A stretch of DNA of 64,000 nt from Rhodoferax ferrireducens. Lineage in GTDB: Bacteria > Pseudomonadota > Gammaproteobacteria > Burkholderiales > Burkholderiaceae_C. Every line of letters starts with the position of its first letter. Positions within the stretch are counted from its first letter, which is position 1. The stretch covers positions 372,001 through 436,000 of the forward strand of contig NZ_QEII01000324.1 in assembly GCF_003347515.1 (NCBI RefSeq). Reading direction: 5' to 3'. The notes under the pieces were generated by a model that did no database searches, had not been told where the DNA came from, and worked only from the letters and a program-made list of their open reading frames with translations. This document shows positions 47,917 to 55,518 of the stretch, in pieces. A program made the position numbers and the translations under genes.

Positions 47917-48762
47917 ATGAAAACACGTTTTATCCTGATCAACACCAGCCACGCGGGCAATGTGGGGGCGGCGGCCCGCGCCATGAAAACCATGGGGTTT
48001 ACCGACCTGGTGCTGGTGGCGCCGCGTTGGGCTAATGTGCTTAACCGCGAGGAAACCATCCAGCGCGCCAGCGGGGCGCTGGATGTGCTGAGAAACGCCC
48101 GCATTGTTGCCACACTGGACGAGGCGCTGGACGGCATGACCCACCTATGTGCGACGGCCATGACACCGCGCGACTTTGGCCCGCCCACCGTCACGCCCCG
48201 CGAGCATTTCGAGGTACTATCGAAAAAGGAGCTGCTTGCGCATATTCCACGGGGGCTAGAGGCTAATTTTCCTTGTAAATCTGAGGACAATGCGACACCG
48301 GCCGAGCTTGTGGCGGTGCAGCAAGGCATTGCATTTTTGTTTGGTTGCGAGCGGTTTGGCATGAGCAATGAAGATGTCTACCGCTGCCACGTCGCCTTGA
48401 CCATTCCGAGCGACCCCAAGTTTGGCTCCCTTAATCTGGCGGCGGCCTTGCAGGTGATCGCCTACGAATGGCGACTGGCCCTCGGTGCCTTTGCCGTCGA
48501 GGAGGCGACTGCCGCTCCGGTGCTGGCCGACGCGAGTCAGATGGCGGGCATGCTGGCGCATTGGGAGAAGTCACTGATCGCGATCGGGTTTCTGGACCCG
48601 CAGGCACCCAAGAAGCTGATGCCCCGGCTCAATCAGCTGTTCAACCGGGCTGGTGTCACGCAGGAAGAAATCCACATTCTTCGCGGTATCGCCAAAATGA
48701 TGGACCAGACCGCCACGGGGCACAAACCCTTGCCGCCAGCCGCAGAACCTTCAAAAGGCTAG
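47917..48762 (+). CDS. trmJ: tRNA (cytidine/uridine-2'-O-)-methyltransferase TrmJ
   Basis: A 281-residue SPOUT methyltransferase acting on tRNA position 32. The N terminus RFILINTSHAGNVGAAARAM is diagnostic, and the knotted SAM site is made by LFGCERFGMSNEDVYRCHVA and IPSDPKFGSLNLAAALQVIA. The C-terminal helical part ends near LRGIAKMMD. Between residues 105 and 130 there is an extra stretch, KKELLAHIPRGLEANF, not expected in TrmJ, that coincides with repeat copy R6. ATG 47917 gives the family start. cysE follows after 9 bases. Confidence 0.93.
   Translation: MKTRFILINTSHAGNVGAAARAMKTMGFTDLVLVAPRWANVLNREETIQRASGALDVLRNARIVATLDEALDGMTHLCATAMTPRDFGPPTVTPREHFEVLSKKELLAHIPRGLEANFPCKSEDNATPAELVAVQQGIAFLFGCERFGMSNEDVYRCHVALTIPSDPKFGSLNLAAALQVIAYEWRLALGAFAVEEATAAPVLADASQMAGMLAHWEKSLIAIGFLDPQAPKKLMPRLNQLFNRAGVTQEEIHILRGIAKMMDQTATGHKPLPPAAEPSKG
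48214..48270 (-). repeat. intragenic copy of the interspersed repeat inside trmJ (R6)
   Basis: On the plus strand TACTATCGAAAAAGGAGC, TTGCGCATATTCCACGG and GGGCTAGAGGCTAATTTT run as the inverted consensus. It is in frame and encodes KELLAHIPRGLEANF, nearly the same peptide as in MutS from R5. It lies just before the SPOUT knot segment. Confidence 0.8.
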
Positions 48763-48771
48763 ACTTCAGCG

Positions 48772-49545
48772 ATGTTTTCCCGACTACGTTCCGATATCCA
48801 ATGCATTCTCGACCGCGACCCGGCGGCGCGCACCACTTGGGAGGTGCTCACCTGCTACCCCGGTCTGCATGCCGTGGTTTTACACCGTTTAGCCCATAGA
48901 TGCTGGAGTCATGGCTTCAAATGGCTGGGCCGCTTTATTTCGCACCTTGCCCGCTTCCTCACCGGGATTGAGATTCACCCCGGAGCGACGCTTGGTGAGC
49001 GGGTGTTCTTTGACCATGCCATGGGCGTGGTGGTGGGCGAGACGGCCGAAATTGGCGACGGTTGCACCATCTACCAAGGCGTTACCCTGGGCGGCACCTC
49101 GCTGTACAAGGGCGTCAAACGTCACCCCACGCTGGGCCGCAATGTGGTGGTCGGCGCGGGCGCGCAAGTGCTGGGTGGTTTCACCGTCGGCGACGGCGCC
49201 AAAGTAGGTTCCAACGCGGTGGTCACCAAACCGGTGCCGGCCGGAGCCACGGCGGTCGGCAACCCGGCGCGCATCATCCAGGCCGAACTGGATGTCAAAC
49301 GGGAAGAAACCGCCTCCAAGATGGGATTTTCTGCCTACGGCGTCACGCAAAATGACGATCCATTGAGTCAGGCCATGCGTGGTTTGATTGACAACGCGTC
49401 AACCCAGGAACACCAGATCGCCCTGCTGTGGAAGGCGATCGAGACGCTGCAGGCCAATCGTTCGGCCACCAACTGTGTGCCGGGCGATGCCGCTTTGAGC
49501 GAGCACTTCGAGGCCGACAAGCTCAATCAGCTGGTGGGCAAGTAG
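48772..49545 (+). CDS. cysE: serine O-acetyltransferase
   Basis: A 257-residue left-handed beta-helix acetyltransferase making O-acetylserine for cysteine synthesis. The signature HPGATLGERVFFDHAMGVVV, GETAEIGDGCTIYQGVTLGG and VVGAGAQVLGGFTVGDGAKV form the hexapeptide-repeat coils; His and Asp of FFDHAMG are catalytic. It has the short N terminus of the EpsC/NifP-type enzymes and a ~70-residue C-terminal extension. It starts 9 bases after trmJ, so both are in one operon. An inverted-repeat structure begins at its stop codon. Confidence 0.95.
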   Translation: MFSRLRSDIQCILDRDPAARTTWEVLTCYPGLHAVVLHRLAHRCWSHGFKWLGRFISHLARFLTGIEIHPGATLGERVFFDHAMGVVVGETAEIGDGCTIYQGVTLGGTSLYKGVKRHPTLGRNVVVGAGAQVLGGFTVGDGAKVGSNAVVTKPVPAGATAVGNPARIIQAELDVKREETASKMGFSAYGVTQNDDPLSQAMRGLIDNASTQEHQIALLWKAIETLQANRSATNCVPGDAALSEHFEADKLNQLVGK

Positions 49546-49647
49546 TTCCATTCCCAATTCAATTCGATATGTCGTTGCCCCGCCTTGCCGTACTAAAGTG
49601 CTGTCTGCAGCGGTGCGCCTAATCTCGCATCGAATTGGAAATGGAAC
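49545..49647. repeat. 103-base element bounded by imperfect inverted repeats
   Basis: The left end GTTCCATTCCCAATT..ATTCGAT (49545-49568) and the right end ATCGAATTGGAAATGGAAC (49629-49647) are inverse to each other except for one base change and a few extra bases on the left. The ~60 bases between carry no gene. It fills the gap between convergent cysE and mog. It may be a miniature mobile element or a long terminator stem. Confidence 0.5.
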
Positions 49648-49658
49648 AAGTCAGTCCG

Positions 49659-50264
49659 CTAGGGGGCCGGGCGTATCGCCGCTTTAGGCCGGAATGCCTT
49701 GCAGACTGACTCAACGGTGTCCAGGTAAGGTCCGCCAATCAAGTCGATGCAGTACGGCACTGCGGCAAAAATGCCAGCCATCACCGACTCGCCGTTGCTG
49801 TCGCGCAGGCCTTCCAGTGTTTCCTGAATCGACTTGGGCTGCCCCGGCAGATTGATGATCAGGCACTGGTCGCGGATCACCGCCACCTGCCGCGACAGAA
49901 TCGCGGTTGGCACAAACTTCAGGCTGATCTGGCGCATTTGCTCGCCAAAGCCCGGCATTTCCTTGTGTGCCACCGCCAGCGTGGCTTCGGGCGTAACGTC
50001 GCGCAGCGCTGGGCCGGTGCCGCCGGTGGTCAACACCAGCGCGCAGCCGGCATCGACCAGCTCAATCAGGGTGGCGCTGATGTTGGCTTGGTCATCAGGA
50101 ATCAGCCGGGGCTCAAACTGCAACGGGTTTTTCAGCGCACGGGTCAGCCAGTCCTGCAGGGCGGGCAAGCCTTTGTCCAGATACACGCCGCTGGAGGCGC
50201 GGTCACTGATGGAAACGATGCCAATCTTGATGGCGTCGAACGGAGTCGTGGCGCCGGTGGTCAT
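49659..50264 (-). CDS. mog: molybdopterin adenylyltransferase
   Basis: A 201-residue MogA-type protein adenylating molybdopterin before molybdenum insertion. It begins IKIGIVSISDRASSGVYLD and has the nucleotide-binding LVLTTGGTGPALRDVTPEAT near residue 78 and LIINLPGQPKSIQETL near residue 135. Length is as in E. coli Mog. Its start overlaps the end of darP by 4 bases, indicating coupling. It supplies cofactor to the molybdoenzymes encoded at the end of the window, among others. Confidence 0.95.
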   Translation of the reverse strand: MTTGATTPFDAIKIGIVSISDRASSGVYLDKGLPALQDWLTRALKNPLQFEPRLIPDDQANISATLIELVDAGCALVLTTGGTGPALRDVTPEATLAVAHKEMPGFGEQMRQISLKFVPTAILSRQVAVIRDQCLIINLPGQPKSIQETLEGLRDSNGESVMAGIFAAVPYCIDLIGGPYLDTVESVCKAFRPKAAIRPAP

Positions 50265-50908
50265 GGCGTTTCATCTCCTGCTTGGTGCGGGCCGGTTTCA
50301 GTTACGTCGTAGCCCAACAGCTGCTGACGCACGATCTGAAAAATATCGCGGTAGGCGCGGCCATGGCGCACGGCCTCGCCGGGTTTTTCGGGCTTGGCAT
50401 CCTTGCGCGCCTGGCGAATCAGGGCACGCAACTGTTGCGTGTCGGTGTCCGCGTGCTGGGTGATCCACTCGCCAAACGCCTCCTCTTCGGCAATCAGGCG
50501 GTCGCGCCAGATCTCGGCTTGATGGAGTGCGTAGTTTTCGCGGGCTGAACCATTGTTCTGCTCCGCCAGTGCGGCACGAATGTTGTAAACACCGGTTTCA
50601 TCGATCAGGCGCATCTGCTTGCCAATGAACTGCATCTGGCGGCGTTTGCCTTCAAAGTTGGTGATGCGCTTGGCCTCGGCGATGGCGTCCTTGAGCTTTT
50701 CAGTCAAGTCCAGTCGTTTCATCAGGTCGGCACGCAGCGTCAGTAAATCTTCACCCAGCTTTTGTAGCTCCAGGCTTTCGCGTTTGAGGTCGGTGCGGCT
50801 TTGGTCGTCCGTGCCCTTGAGTTCGCGCTTGAGCTCCAGATCGCGTTCACTGCCTTCGGCGACGAACTCACCTCTGACGAAATAGCCTTTTTTGAATTTG
50901 CGTGACAT
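50261..50908 (-). CDS. darP: ribosome biogenesis factor DarP (YjgA)
   Basis: A 215-residue helical protein of the YjgA/DarP family that associates with late 50S ribosomal precursors. Family segments are DQSRTDLKRESLELQKLGED, MKRLDLTEKLKDAIAEAKRI and EGKRRQMQFIGKQMR, with the C-terminal RQLRALIRQARKDAK. The start is ATG 50908; the longer frame upstream overlaps the divergent pmbA promoter. It is the first gene of a pair with mog (4-base overlap) and divergent from pmbA by 64 bases, the standard DarP-PmbA arrangement in Proteobacteria. Confidence 0.95.
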   Translation of the reverse strand: MSRKFKKGYFVRGEFVAEGSERDLELKRELKGTDDQSRTDLKRESLELQKLGEDLLTLRADLMKRLDLTEKLKDAIAEAKRITNFEGKRRQMQFIGKQMRLIDETGVYNIRAALAEQNNGSARENYALHQAEIWRDRLIAEEEAFGEWITQHADTDTQQLRALIRQARKDAKPEKPGEAVRHGRAYRDIFQIVRQQLLGYDVTETGPHQAGDETP

Positions 50909-50972
50909 GGTAGGAAAAATGGGGGAAGGGCGGACGCGGAGTTCCGCAGAGCCAAGTATCATAGCCTCCGAT

Positions 50973-52367
50973 ATGAAGAAACCCAATACGCCCCCCGCCC
51001 AGCCCCGCGCTGACAATGGCTTCAGCTACAGCCGCCCCTATTTTGAAGAGCTGGTCGACACCGCCTTGGCGCATGCCAAAAAACTGGGCGCGACCGACGC
51101 CGGCGCTGAAGCGTCCGAGGGCTGCGGCCTGAGCGTTTCGGTGCGCAAGGGCGAGCTGGAAAATGTGGAGCGCAACCGCGACAAATCATTGGGCGTGACG
51201 GTTTACATGGGCAAACGCAGGGGGAATGCCAGCACCTCTGATTTCTCCACCGCTGCCATCCAGCAAACCGTGCAAGCGGCCTATGACATTGCCCGGTTCA
51301 CGGCGGAAGACCCCATGGCCGGGCTGCCGGATGCCAAGGATGTGGCGCCGCAGTCAAAGCAGCGCACCGACCTGGACCTGTTTCATCCCTGGGCCATCAC
51401 CAGCGAACAGGCCGCGCAACTGGCCATGGTTTGCGAAGCAGCAGCCCTGCAAACGGACAAACGTATTACCAACAGCGAGGGTGCGGGCGTGTCGGCCCAG
51501 CAGTCGCATTTCTTCAGCGCACACACGCGGGGTTTTCGCGGTGGTTACGCCAGCTCGCGCCACTCCATGTCGGTCTCGCCGATTGCGGGCAAGGGCAATG
51601 ATATGCAACGCGATGCCTGGTACAGTTCGATGCGTCACCCGGATGACCTCGCGTCGCCCGAGTCGATCGGGCGTTACGCCGCCGAGCGCGCCTTGAGCCG
51701 GCTGAAGTCGCGCAAGATTGCGACGACGGAATGCCCGGTTTTGTTTGAGTCACCACTGGCTGCCGGTCTGCTGGGCAGCTTTGTGCAGGCCATCAGCGGC
51801 GGCGCGCTGTACCGCAAGAGCTCGTTCCTGCTGGACTCGCTGGGCAAGCAGGTGCTGCCCAAGCACATCGATATTCTGGAAGACCCGTTTGTCAAACGTG
51901 GCAAAGGCAGCTCGCCGTTTGATGACGAGGGTGTCAAGGTCAAGGCCCGCCAGGTGGTGGAGGCGGGGTGTGTGCAAGGCTATTTCCTGGGCAGCTATTC
52001 GGCCCGCAAGCTGGGCATGAAAACCACAGGCAACGCCGGTGGCTCGCACAATCTGATCCTGAGTTCGCGCCTAACGCGCGCCGGGGATGACCTGGATGCC
52101 ATGCTGCAAAAACTGGGCACCGGCTTGTTTGTGACCGAGCTGATGGGCAGCGGCGTGAACTACGTCACCGGCGACTACTCGCGCGGCGCCAGCGGCTTCT
52201 GGGTGGAGAAGGGCCGCATTGCCTTCCCGGTGCAGGAGATCACCATTGCTGGCAACATGAAAGCCATACTCAAGGGCATTCAGGCCGTGGGGGCTGACAC
52301 CTACAACTACGGCGCCAAGACGGTGGGTTCCATCCTGGTCAACCGCATGAAGGTGGCGGGAAGCTAA
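50973..52367 (+). CDS. pmbA: metalloprotease PmbA (TldE)
   Basis: A 464-residue TldD/PmbA-family protein; with TldD it makes a heterodimeric protease that matures or degrades small peptides. Segments GLSVSVRKGELENVERNRDK near residue 55, SPLAAGLLGSFVQAISGGAL near residue 262 and VTELMGSGVNYVTGDYSRGA near residue 385 are typical, as is the C-terminal GNMKAILKGI and VGADT end. The catalytic HEXXH belongs to TldD, not PmbA, and is absent here as expected. ATG 50973 fits the family start. It is divergent from darP. Confidence 0.95.
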   Translation: MKKPNTPPAQPRADNGFSYSRPYFEELVDTALAHAKKLGATDAGAEASEGCGLSVSVRKGELENVERNRDKSLGVTVYMGKRRGNASTSDFSTAAIQQTVQAAYDIARFTAEDPMAGLPDAKDVAPQSKQRTDLDLFHPWAITSEQAAQLAMVCEAAALQTDKRITNSEGAGVSAQQSHFFSAHTRGFRGGYASSRHSMSVSPIAGKGNDMQRDAWYSSMRHPDDLASPESIGRYAAERALSRLKSRKIATTECPVLFESPLAAGLLGSFVQAISGGALYRKSSFLLDSLGKQVLPKHIDILEDPFVKRGKGSSPFDDEGVKVKARQVVEAGCVQGYFLGSYSARKLGMKTTGNAGGSHNLILSSRLTRAGDDLDAMLQKLGTGLFVTELMGSGVNYVTGDYSRGASGFWVEKGRIAFPVQEITIAGNMKAILKGIQAVGADTYNYGAKTVGSILVNRMKVAGS

Positions 52368-52368
52368 C

Positions 52369-52830
52369 TTACCCGGCCAAGGCGGCCTTGACCGCCGCGG
52401 AAATCTGGCCCATCTCGGCTTTGCCCGCCAGACGCGCTTTCACGGCGCCCATGACCTTGCCCATGTCGCCGGGCCCGGCATTGCGGCCCAGCTCAACGGC
52501 GAGTTCAGCCACGATGGCCTTGACCTCGGTCGCCACTTCGTCGGCGCTCAGGCGCTGCGGCAGGTAAGCCTCCAGCACCTTGATCTCAGCCGATTCTTTG
52601 TCCGCCAGGTCCATGCGGTTGGCCAGGGTAAAGGCGGCCACCGAGTCCTTGCGCTGCTTGATCAGTTTGTCGACGATGGCCACCATGGCGACGTCGTCCA
52701 GCACCACGCGCTCATCCACTTCTTTTTGCTTGGCCGCCGCCAGCAGCAGGCGGATGGTGCCCAGGCGCTCGCTGTCTTTGGCGCGCATGGCGGTTTTCAT
52801 GTCTTCGGTGATCTGGTCTTTGAGTGACAT
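52369..52830 (-). CDS. yqeY: GatB/YqeY domain protein
   Basis: A 153-residue protein consisting of the YqeY domain related to the tail of the amidotransferase subunit GatB. It begins SLKDQITEDMKTAMRAKDSE, with RLGTIRLLLAAAKQKEVDER and the C-terminal GPGDMGKVMGAVKARLAGKA motif. The exact function is unknown; tRNA-related roles are assumed. It lies downstream of rpsU in the same direction, as in many Proteobacteria, but a terminator separates them. It ends 1 base from the convergent pmbA stop. Confidence 0.92.
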   Translation of the reverse strand: MSLKDQITEDMKTAMRAKDSERLGTIRLLLAAAKQKEVDERVVLDDVAMVAIVDKLIKQRKDSVAAFTLANRMDLADKESAEIKVLEAYLPQRLSADEVATEVKAIVAELAVELGRNAGPGDMGKVMGAVKARLAGKAEMGQISAAVKAALAG

Positions 52831-52898
52831 TGGAGGAACTCCTTGTTGGGTGGTTTGTGAATGTGGTTTCTGCCCTGATGCGCAACGGATCCAGACGT

Positions 52899-52937
52899 AA
52901 AAAAAGCCCACCTGAGCGTCCCCGGTGAGCTTTTTTT
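52899..52937. terminator. intrinsic terminator behind rpsU (bidirectional)
   Basis: GCCCACC and GGTGAGC form a stem (one mismatch) flanked by seven A on the left and seven T on the right, which extend the stem and provide a T tract in both directions. On the minus strand it lies 43 bases after the rpsU stop and before the yqeY start. Confidence 0.85.
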
Positions 52938-52979
52938 CAGGCCTTAATCAAGTTAAGTGCCTTGCAAGAGGGTACTGGA

Positions 52980-53192
52980 TCAGTACATTTTCTTGGGCAA
53001 CTGCATGGCGCGAATGCGCTTGTAGTTGCGCTTGACGGCGGCAGCCTTCTTGCGCTTGCGCTCGGCAGTGGGCTTTTCGTAGAACTCGCGTGCGCGCAAG
53101 TCAGTCAAAAGGCCGAGTTTTTCAATGGTGCGCTTGAAGCGACGCAGCGCTACGTCAAAGGGTTCGTTCTCTTTTACACGGATGGTTGTCAT
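52980..53192 (-). CDS. rpsU: 30S ribosomal protein S21
   Basis: A 70-residue protein, strongly basic, with VKENEPFDVALRRFKRTIEK and LRAREFYEKPTAERKRKKAA, both characteristic of bS21; the C-terminal part ends LPKKMY. It is needed for initiation on the small ribosomal subunit. A strong promoter lies at 53318-53345 with a ~120-base leader, and a terminator follows 43 bases behind the gene, so it is mainly transcribed alone. Confidence 0.97.
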   Translation of the reverse strand: MTTIRVKENEPFDVALRRFKRTIEKLGLLTDLRAREFYEKPTAERKRKKAAAVKRNYKRIRAMQLPKKMY

Positions 53193-53317
53193 TACGTCAT
53201 GTTGTCCAGAATATGCAGACTTCAGTCAAAGGGAGATCGAGCCATTTGACGTATTTCGTGCGATTTTCCCCGCTATAAAGTTGATCAGGCAGCGGGGGTT
53301 TGCCAGCAAAGCCTAGG

Positions 53318-53345
53318 ATTATAGCCTTATCTTTATTGAATTCAA
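53318..53345 (-). promoter_or_regulatory. sigma-70 promoter for rpsU
   Basis: On the minus strand TTGAAT (53345-53340) is followed after 16 bases by a perfect TATAAT (53323-53318). Transcription would start near 53311 and give a leader of about 120 bases before rpsU. The -35 box lies just outside the stop of the upstream flavoprotein gene. Confidence 0.7.
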
Positions 53346-53354
53346 TGCGCCGAT

Positions 53355-54611
53355 TCACGCATGGGCGCGTTCCTTCAACAGCGTGGCCGCCAAACCCTGT
53401 GCACAGGCAAATCCGCTGGCCCAGGCCCACTGAAAGTTGTAGCCGCCCAGCCAGCCGGTCACGTCCACCACTTCGCCGATGAAATACAGGCCGGGCTGTT
53501 TGGACTCAAAGGTCTGGGACGACAGATCCCGCGTGTCCACGCCGCCGGCGGTGACCTCGGCTTTTTTGTAGCCCTCGGTGCCGGTGGGGGTCAGTTCCCA
53601 GCGCGTGAGGCGTTCCGCCAGGGCAGTCAAGGCCTTGTCGGTGGCCTCGTTGATGGGGCGCTGCCAGTTGTGGCCGACCCCACTGCCTTGCTGCACCCAG
53701 GCGTCGGCGAGGCGGGCGGGCACTTGGGTGGCCAGCTCGTTGGCAATCAATTTGCGCGAGGTGGATTTGGCGTGGGTGAGCGACTGCAATATATCGGTGT
53801 TGGGTGCCAGGTTGAGCCGAATGGGGGTGCCGGCTTGCCAGTAACTGGATATCTGCAGCACGGCCGGGCCGCTCAGGCCGCGATGGGTGAACAAAAGGTC
53901 TTCCAGAAAACCTGTTTTTTCCTTCTTGCTGCCCACTTCGATTTGTACCGGTAACGACAGGCCCGCCAGTTGGGCATAGGGCGCCCAGGCGTCGCCGTCA
54001 AAAGTCAGGGGCACCAAGGCAGGGCGTGGCTCGACCAGACGCAGGCCAAACTGGCGCGCAACACGGTAACCGAAATCCGTGGCGCCTATTTTGGGGATGG
54101 ACAGACCGCCGGTGGCGATGACGACCGAGCGCGTGTGAATCATGCCTCGGTCGCTACCTATTTCATAGCTTCCTGCGCCCGTTTCGTCAGGGCTAGAGGC
54201 TGAAAACACTATATTTTTTAGGTTGCAGGGCTGCCAGCGCGTCACTTGCCCGGCATCGCATTCGGCTAGGAGTAGCTGAATGATGTCTTCGGCCGAACGG
54301 TCGCAAAACAACTGTCCTTTGTGCTTTTCGTGAAACGCAATGCCGTGGCCTTGCAGCAACTCGATGAAGTGGCGCGGGGTGTAACGCGACAAGGCTGAAC
54401 GGCAAAAATTCGGGTTGTCGCCCAGGAAATTGGCGGCGGTGGTGCCGACGTTGGTGAAGTTGCAGCGCCCGCCGCCCGAGATGCGGATCTTTTCGGCCAC
54501 GGCCGTGCTGTGGTCGACCAGCAGCACCTTCAGGCCCAACTGGCCCGCCACCCCCGCACAGAACAGGCCGGCTGCGCCGGCGCCCACGATCACAACGTCA
54601 AAATTTTGCAT
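53355..54611 (-). CDS. HI0933-family NAD(P)/FAD-dependent oxidoreductase
   Basis: A 418-residue flavoprotein of the HI0933 (YhiN/BaiN-like) family. The FAD dinucleotide fold is VVIVGAGAAGLFCAGVAGQL near residue 6, followed by the family KIRISGGGRCNFTN, the SVVIATGGLSIPKIGATDFG strand and the final GLYFIGEVVDVTGWLGGYNF, where FAD is closed off. The substrate is unknown. Around residues 131-155 an extra piece, NIVFSASSPDETGAGSYEIG, coincides with repeat copy R7. The start is ATG 54611; an extension to 54686 has no domain support. Confidence 0.92.
   Translation of the reverse strand: MQNFDVVIVGAGAAGLFCAGVAGQLGLKVLLVDHSTAVAEKIRISGGGRCNFTNVGTTAANFLGDNPNFCRSALSRYTPRHFIELLQGHGIAFHEKHKGQLFCDRSAEDIIQLLLAECDAGQVTRWQPCNLKNIVFSASSPDETGAGSYEIGSDRGMIHTRSVVIATGGLSIPKIGATDFGYRVARQFGLRLVEPRPALVPLTFDGDAWAPYAQLAGLSLPVQIEVGSKKEKTGFLEDLLFTHRGLSGPAVLQISSYWQAGTPIRLNLAPNTDILQSLTHAKSTSRKLIANELATQVPARLADAWVQQGSGVGHNWQRPINEATDKALTALAERLTRWELTPTGTEGYKKAEVTAGGVDTRDLSSQTFESKQPGLYFIGEVVDVTGWLGGYNFQWAWASGFACAQGLAATLLKERAHA
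54153..54218 (-). repeat. intragenic copy of the interspersed repeat in the HI0933-family gene (R7)
   Basis: The plus strand reads GCTACCTATTTCATAGC, TTCCTGCGCCCGTTTCG and GGGCTAGAGGCTGAAAAC then TATATTTT, a good match to the inverted consensus including the AT-rich end. Relative to the gene it is in the opposite orientation from the mutS and trmJ copies, so it encodes an unrelated peptide, still in frame. Confidence 0.72.
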
Positions 54612-54651
54612 GGGCCGCAGTGTAGACGCAGCCCTCAGAGACCGCTGGACC

Positions 54652-55377
54652 TCAGCTGGCCTGTTTGTTCCGGGCCACCAGATCAACCGCCTTGCGTGAC
54701 ATACCGTCGATTTCTACGGTGATGCCTGACAAGACATTGGCCACCACGGCAAACTCCCGCCCATGCTGGCCGGCGCGGGCCGCCATCACCTGGGCGTTGA
54801 AGCTGACGACTTTGGCCTCGCGGGCCACCGTCTGGATGTCGGACACGATGCTGCTCAGCTCTTGCATCAACAAGGTCGACTTGCCTTTGCTGATGTTGTC
54901 AAAGGTTGTGGTCGCGGTGTTCAGTGCTTCAAGCACGCTGTCGGTGCTGGTGATCAGGGCATTCAGGGAGTGCTTGTGCGACTCCCCGTCGCTGATGCAT
55001 TGCAGCGTGGTACGCATCTGCTGCATGAATTGCTCAATGACGGGGCCGACGCTTTGCGACCCCTGGTAGGTGTCGCGCACCAATTGGGCGCTGACTGCAT
55101 CAAATTCGGTGATGGTGCCGCGCAATTGGACTTGGCTATCGCAAAACAACTGGAAGGTTTTTTGCGCCGCCTGCAGGTGAGTGCCGCTGCCACTGGCGGC
55201 CAGCACCGTTTGCAAAATCATGCGTTGCGACAGCATGCGCTGGCGCGCCGCCAGATTGACCAGCGACATCGATACGTTGGCGGCTGCCGGTCGGACATGG
55301 ACAGGCCGCGCGGGTGAGGAGGGCAGGAATGAAGGCTTTGTATGCGTTTTGACTGAAACGGTGGGGGCAAACATCAT
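54652..55377 (-). CDS. soluble PilJ/chemoreceptor-like protein
   Basis: A 241-residue cytoplasmic protein without membrane helix. Residues 35-150 resemble the PilJ-type N-terminal helical domain (VNLAARQRMLSQRMILQTVL, the Q-R-M-L-x-Q-R nitrate/pili sensor motif). Residues 185-235 hold a piece of a methyl-accepting signalling hairpin, VSFNAQVMAARAGQHGREFAV, close to the conserved CheA/CheW-contact tip. The signalling domain is much shorter than in full receptors. GGAGAAG lies before ATG 55377. A role in modulating chemosensory arrays is possible but unproven. Confidence 0.7.
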   Translation of the reverse strand: MMFAPTVSVKTHTKPSFLPSSPARPVHVRPAAANVSMSLVNLAARQRMLSQRMILQTVLAASGSGTHLQAAQKTFQLFCDSQVQLRGTITEFDAVSAQLVRDTYQGSQSVGPVIEQFMQQMRTTLQCISDGESHKHSLNALITSTDSVLEALNTATTTFDNISKGKSTLLMQELSSIVSDIQTVAREAKVVSFNAQVMAARAGQHGREFAVVANVLSGITVEIDGMSRKAVDLVARNKQAS

Positions 55378-55473
55378 GGCTTCTCCAAGGGTTATTACTT
55401 AGATTACGCAATATACGGGCCAGATGTTGATTTGAGTCAAAACTTGTTAGGCGATACAGCGCCGCAAACGGCG

Positions 55474-55500
55474 AAAAAAACGCCGCTGACCTGCGGCGTT
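55474..55500 (-). terminator. intrinsic terminator of the nas-cobA operon
   Basis: The perfect 8-base stem AACGCCGC/GCGGCGTT with a 6-base loop is followed on the minus strand by seven T residues (55480-55474). It lies 19 bases behind the cobA stop, and it ends the minus-strand nitrate-assimilation run. Confidence 0.9.
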
Positions 55501-55518
55501 GTTGAGGCTTCGCCCGCC

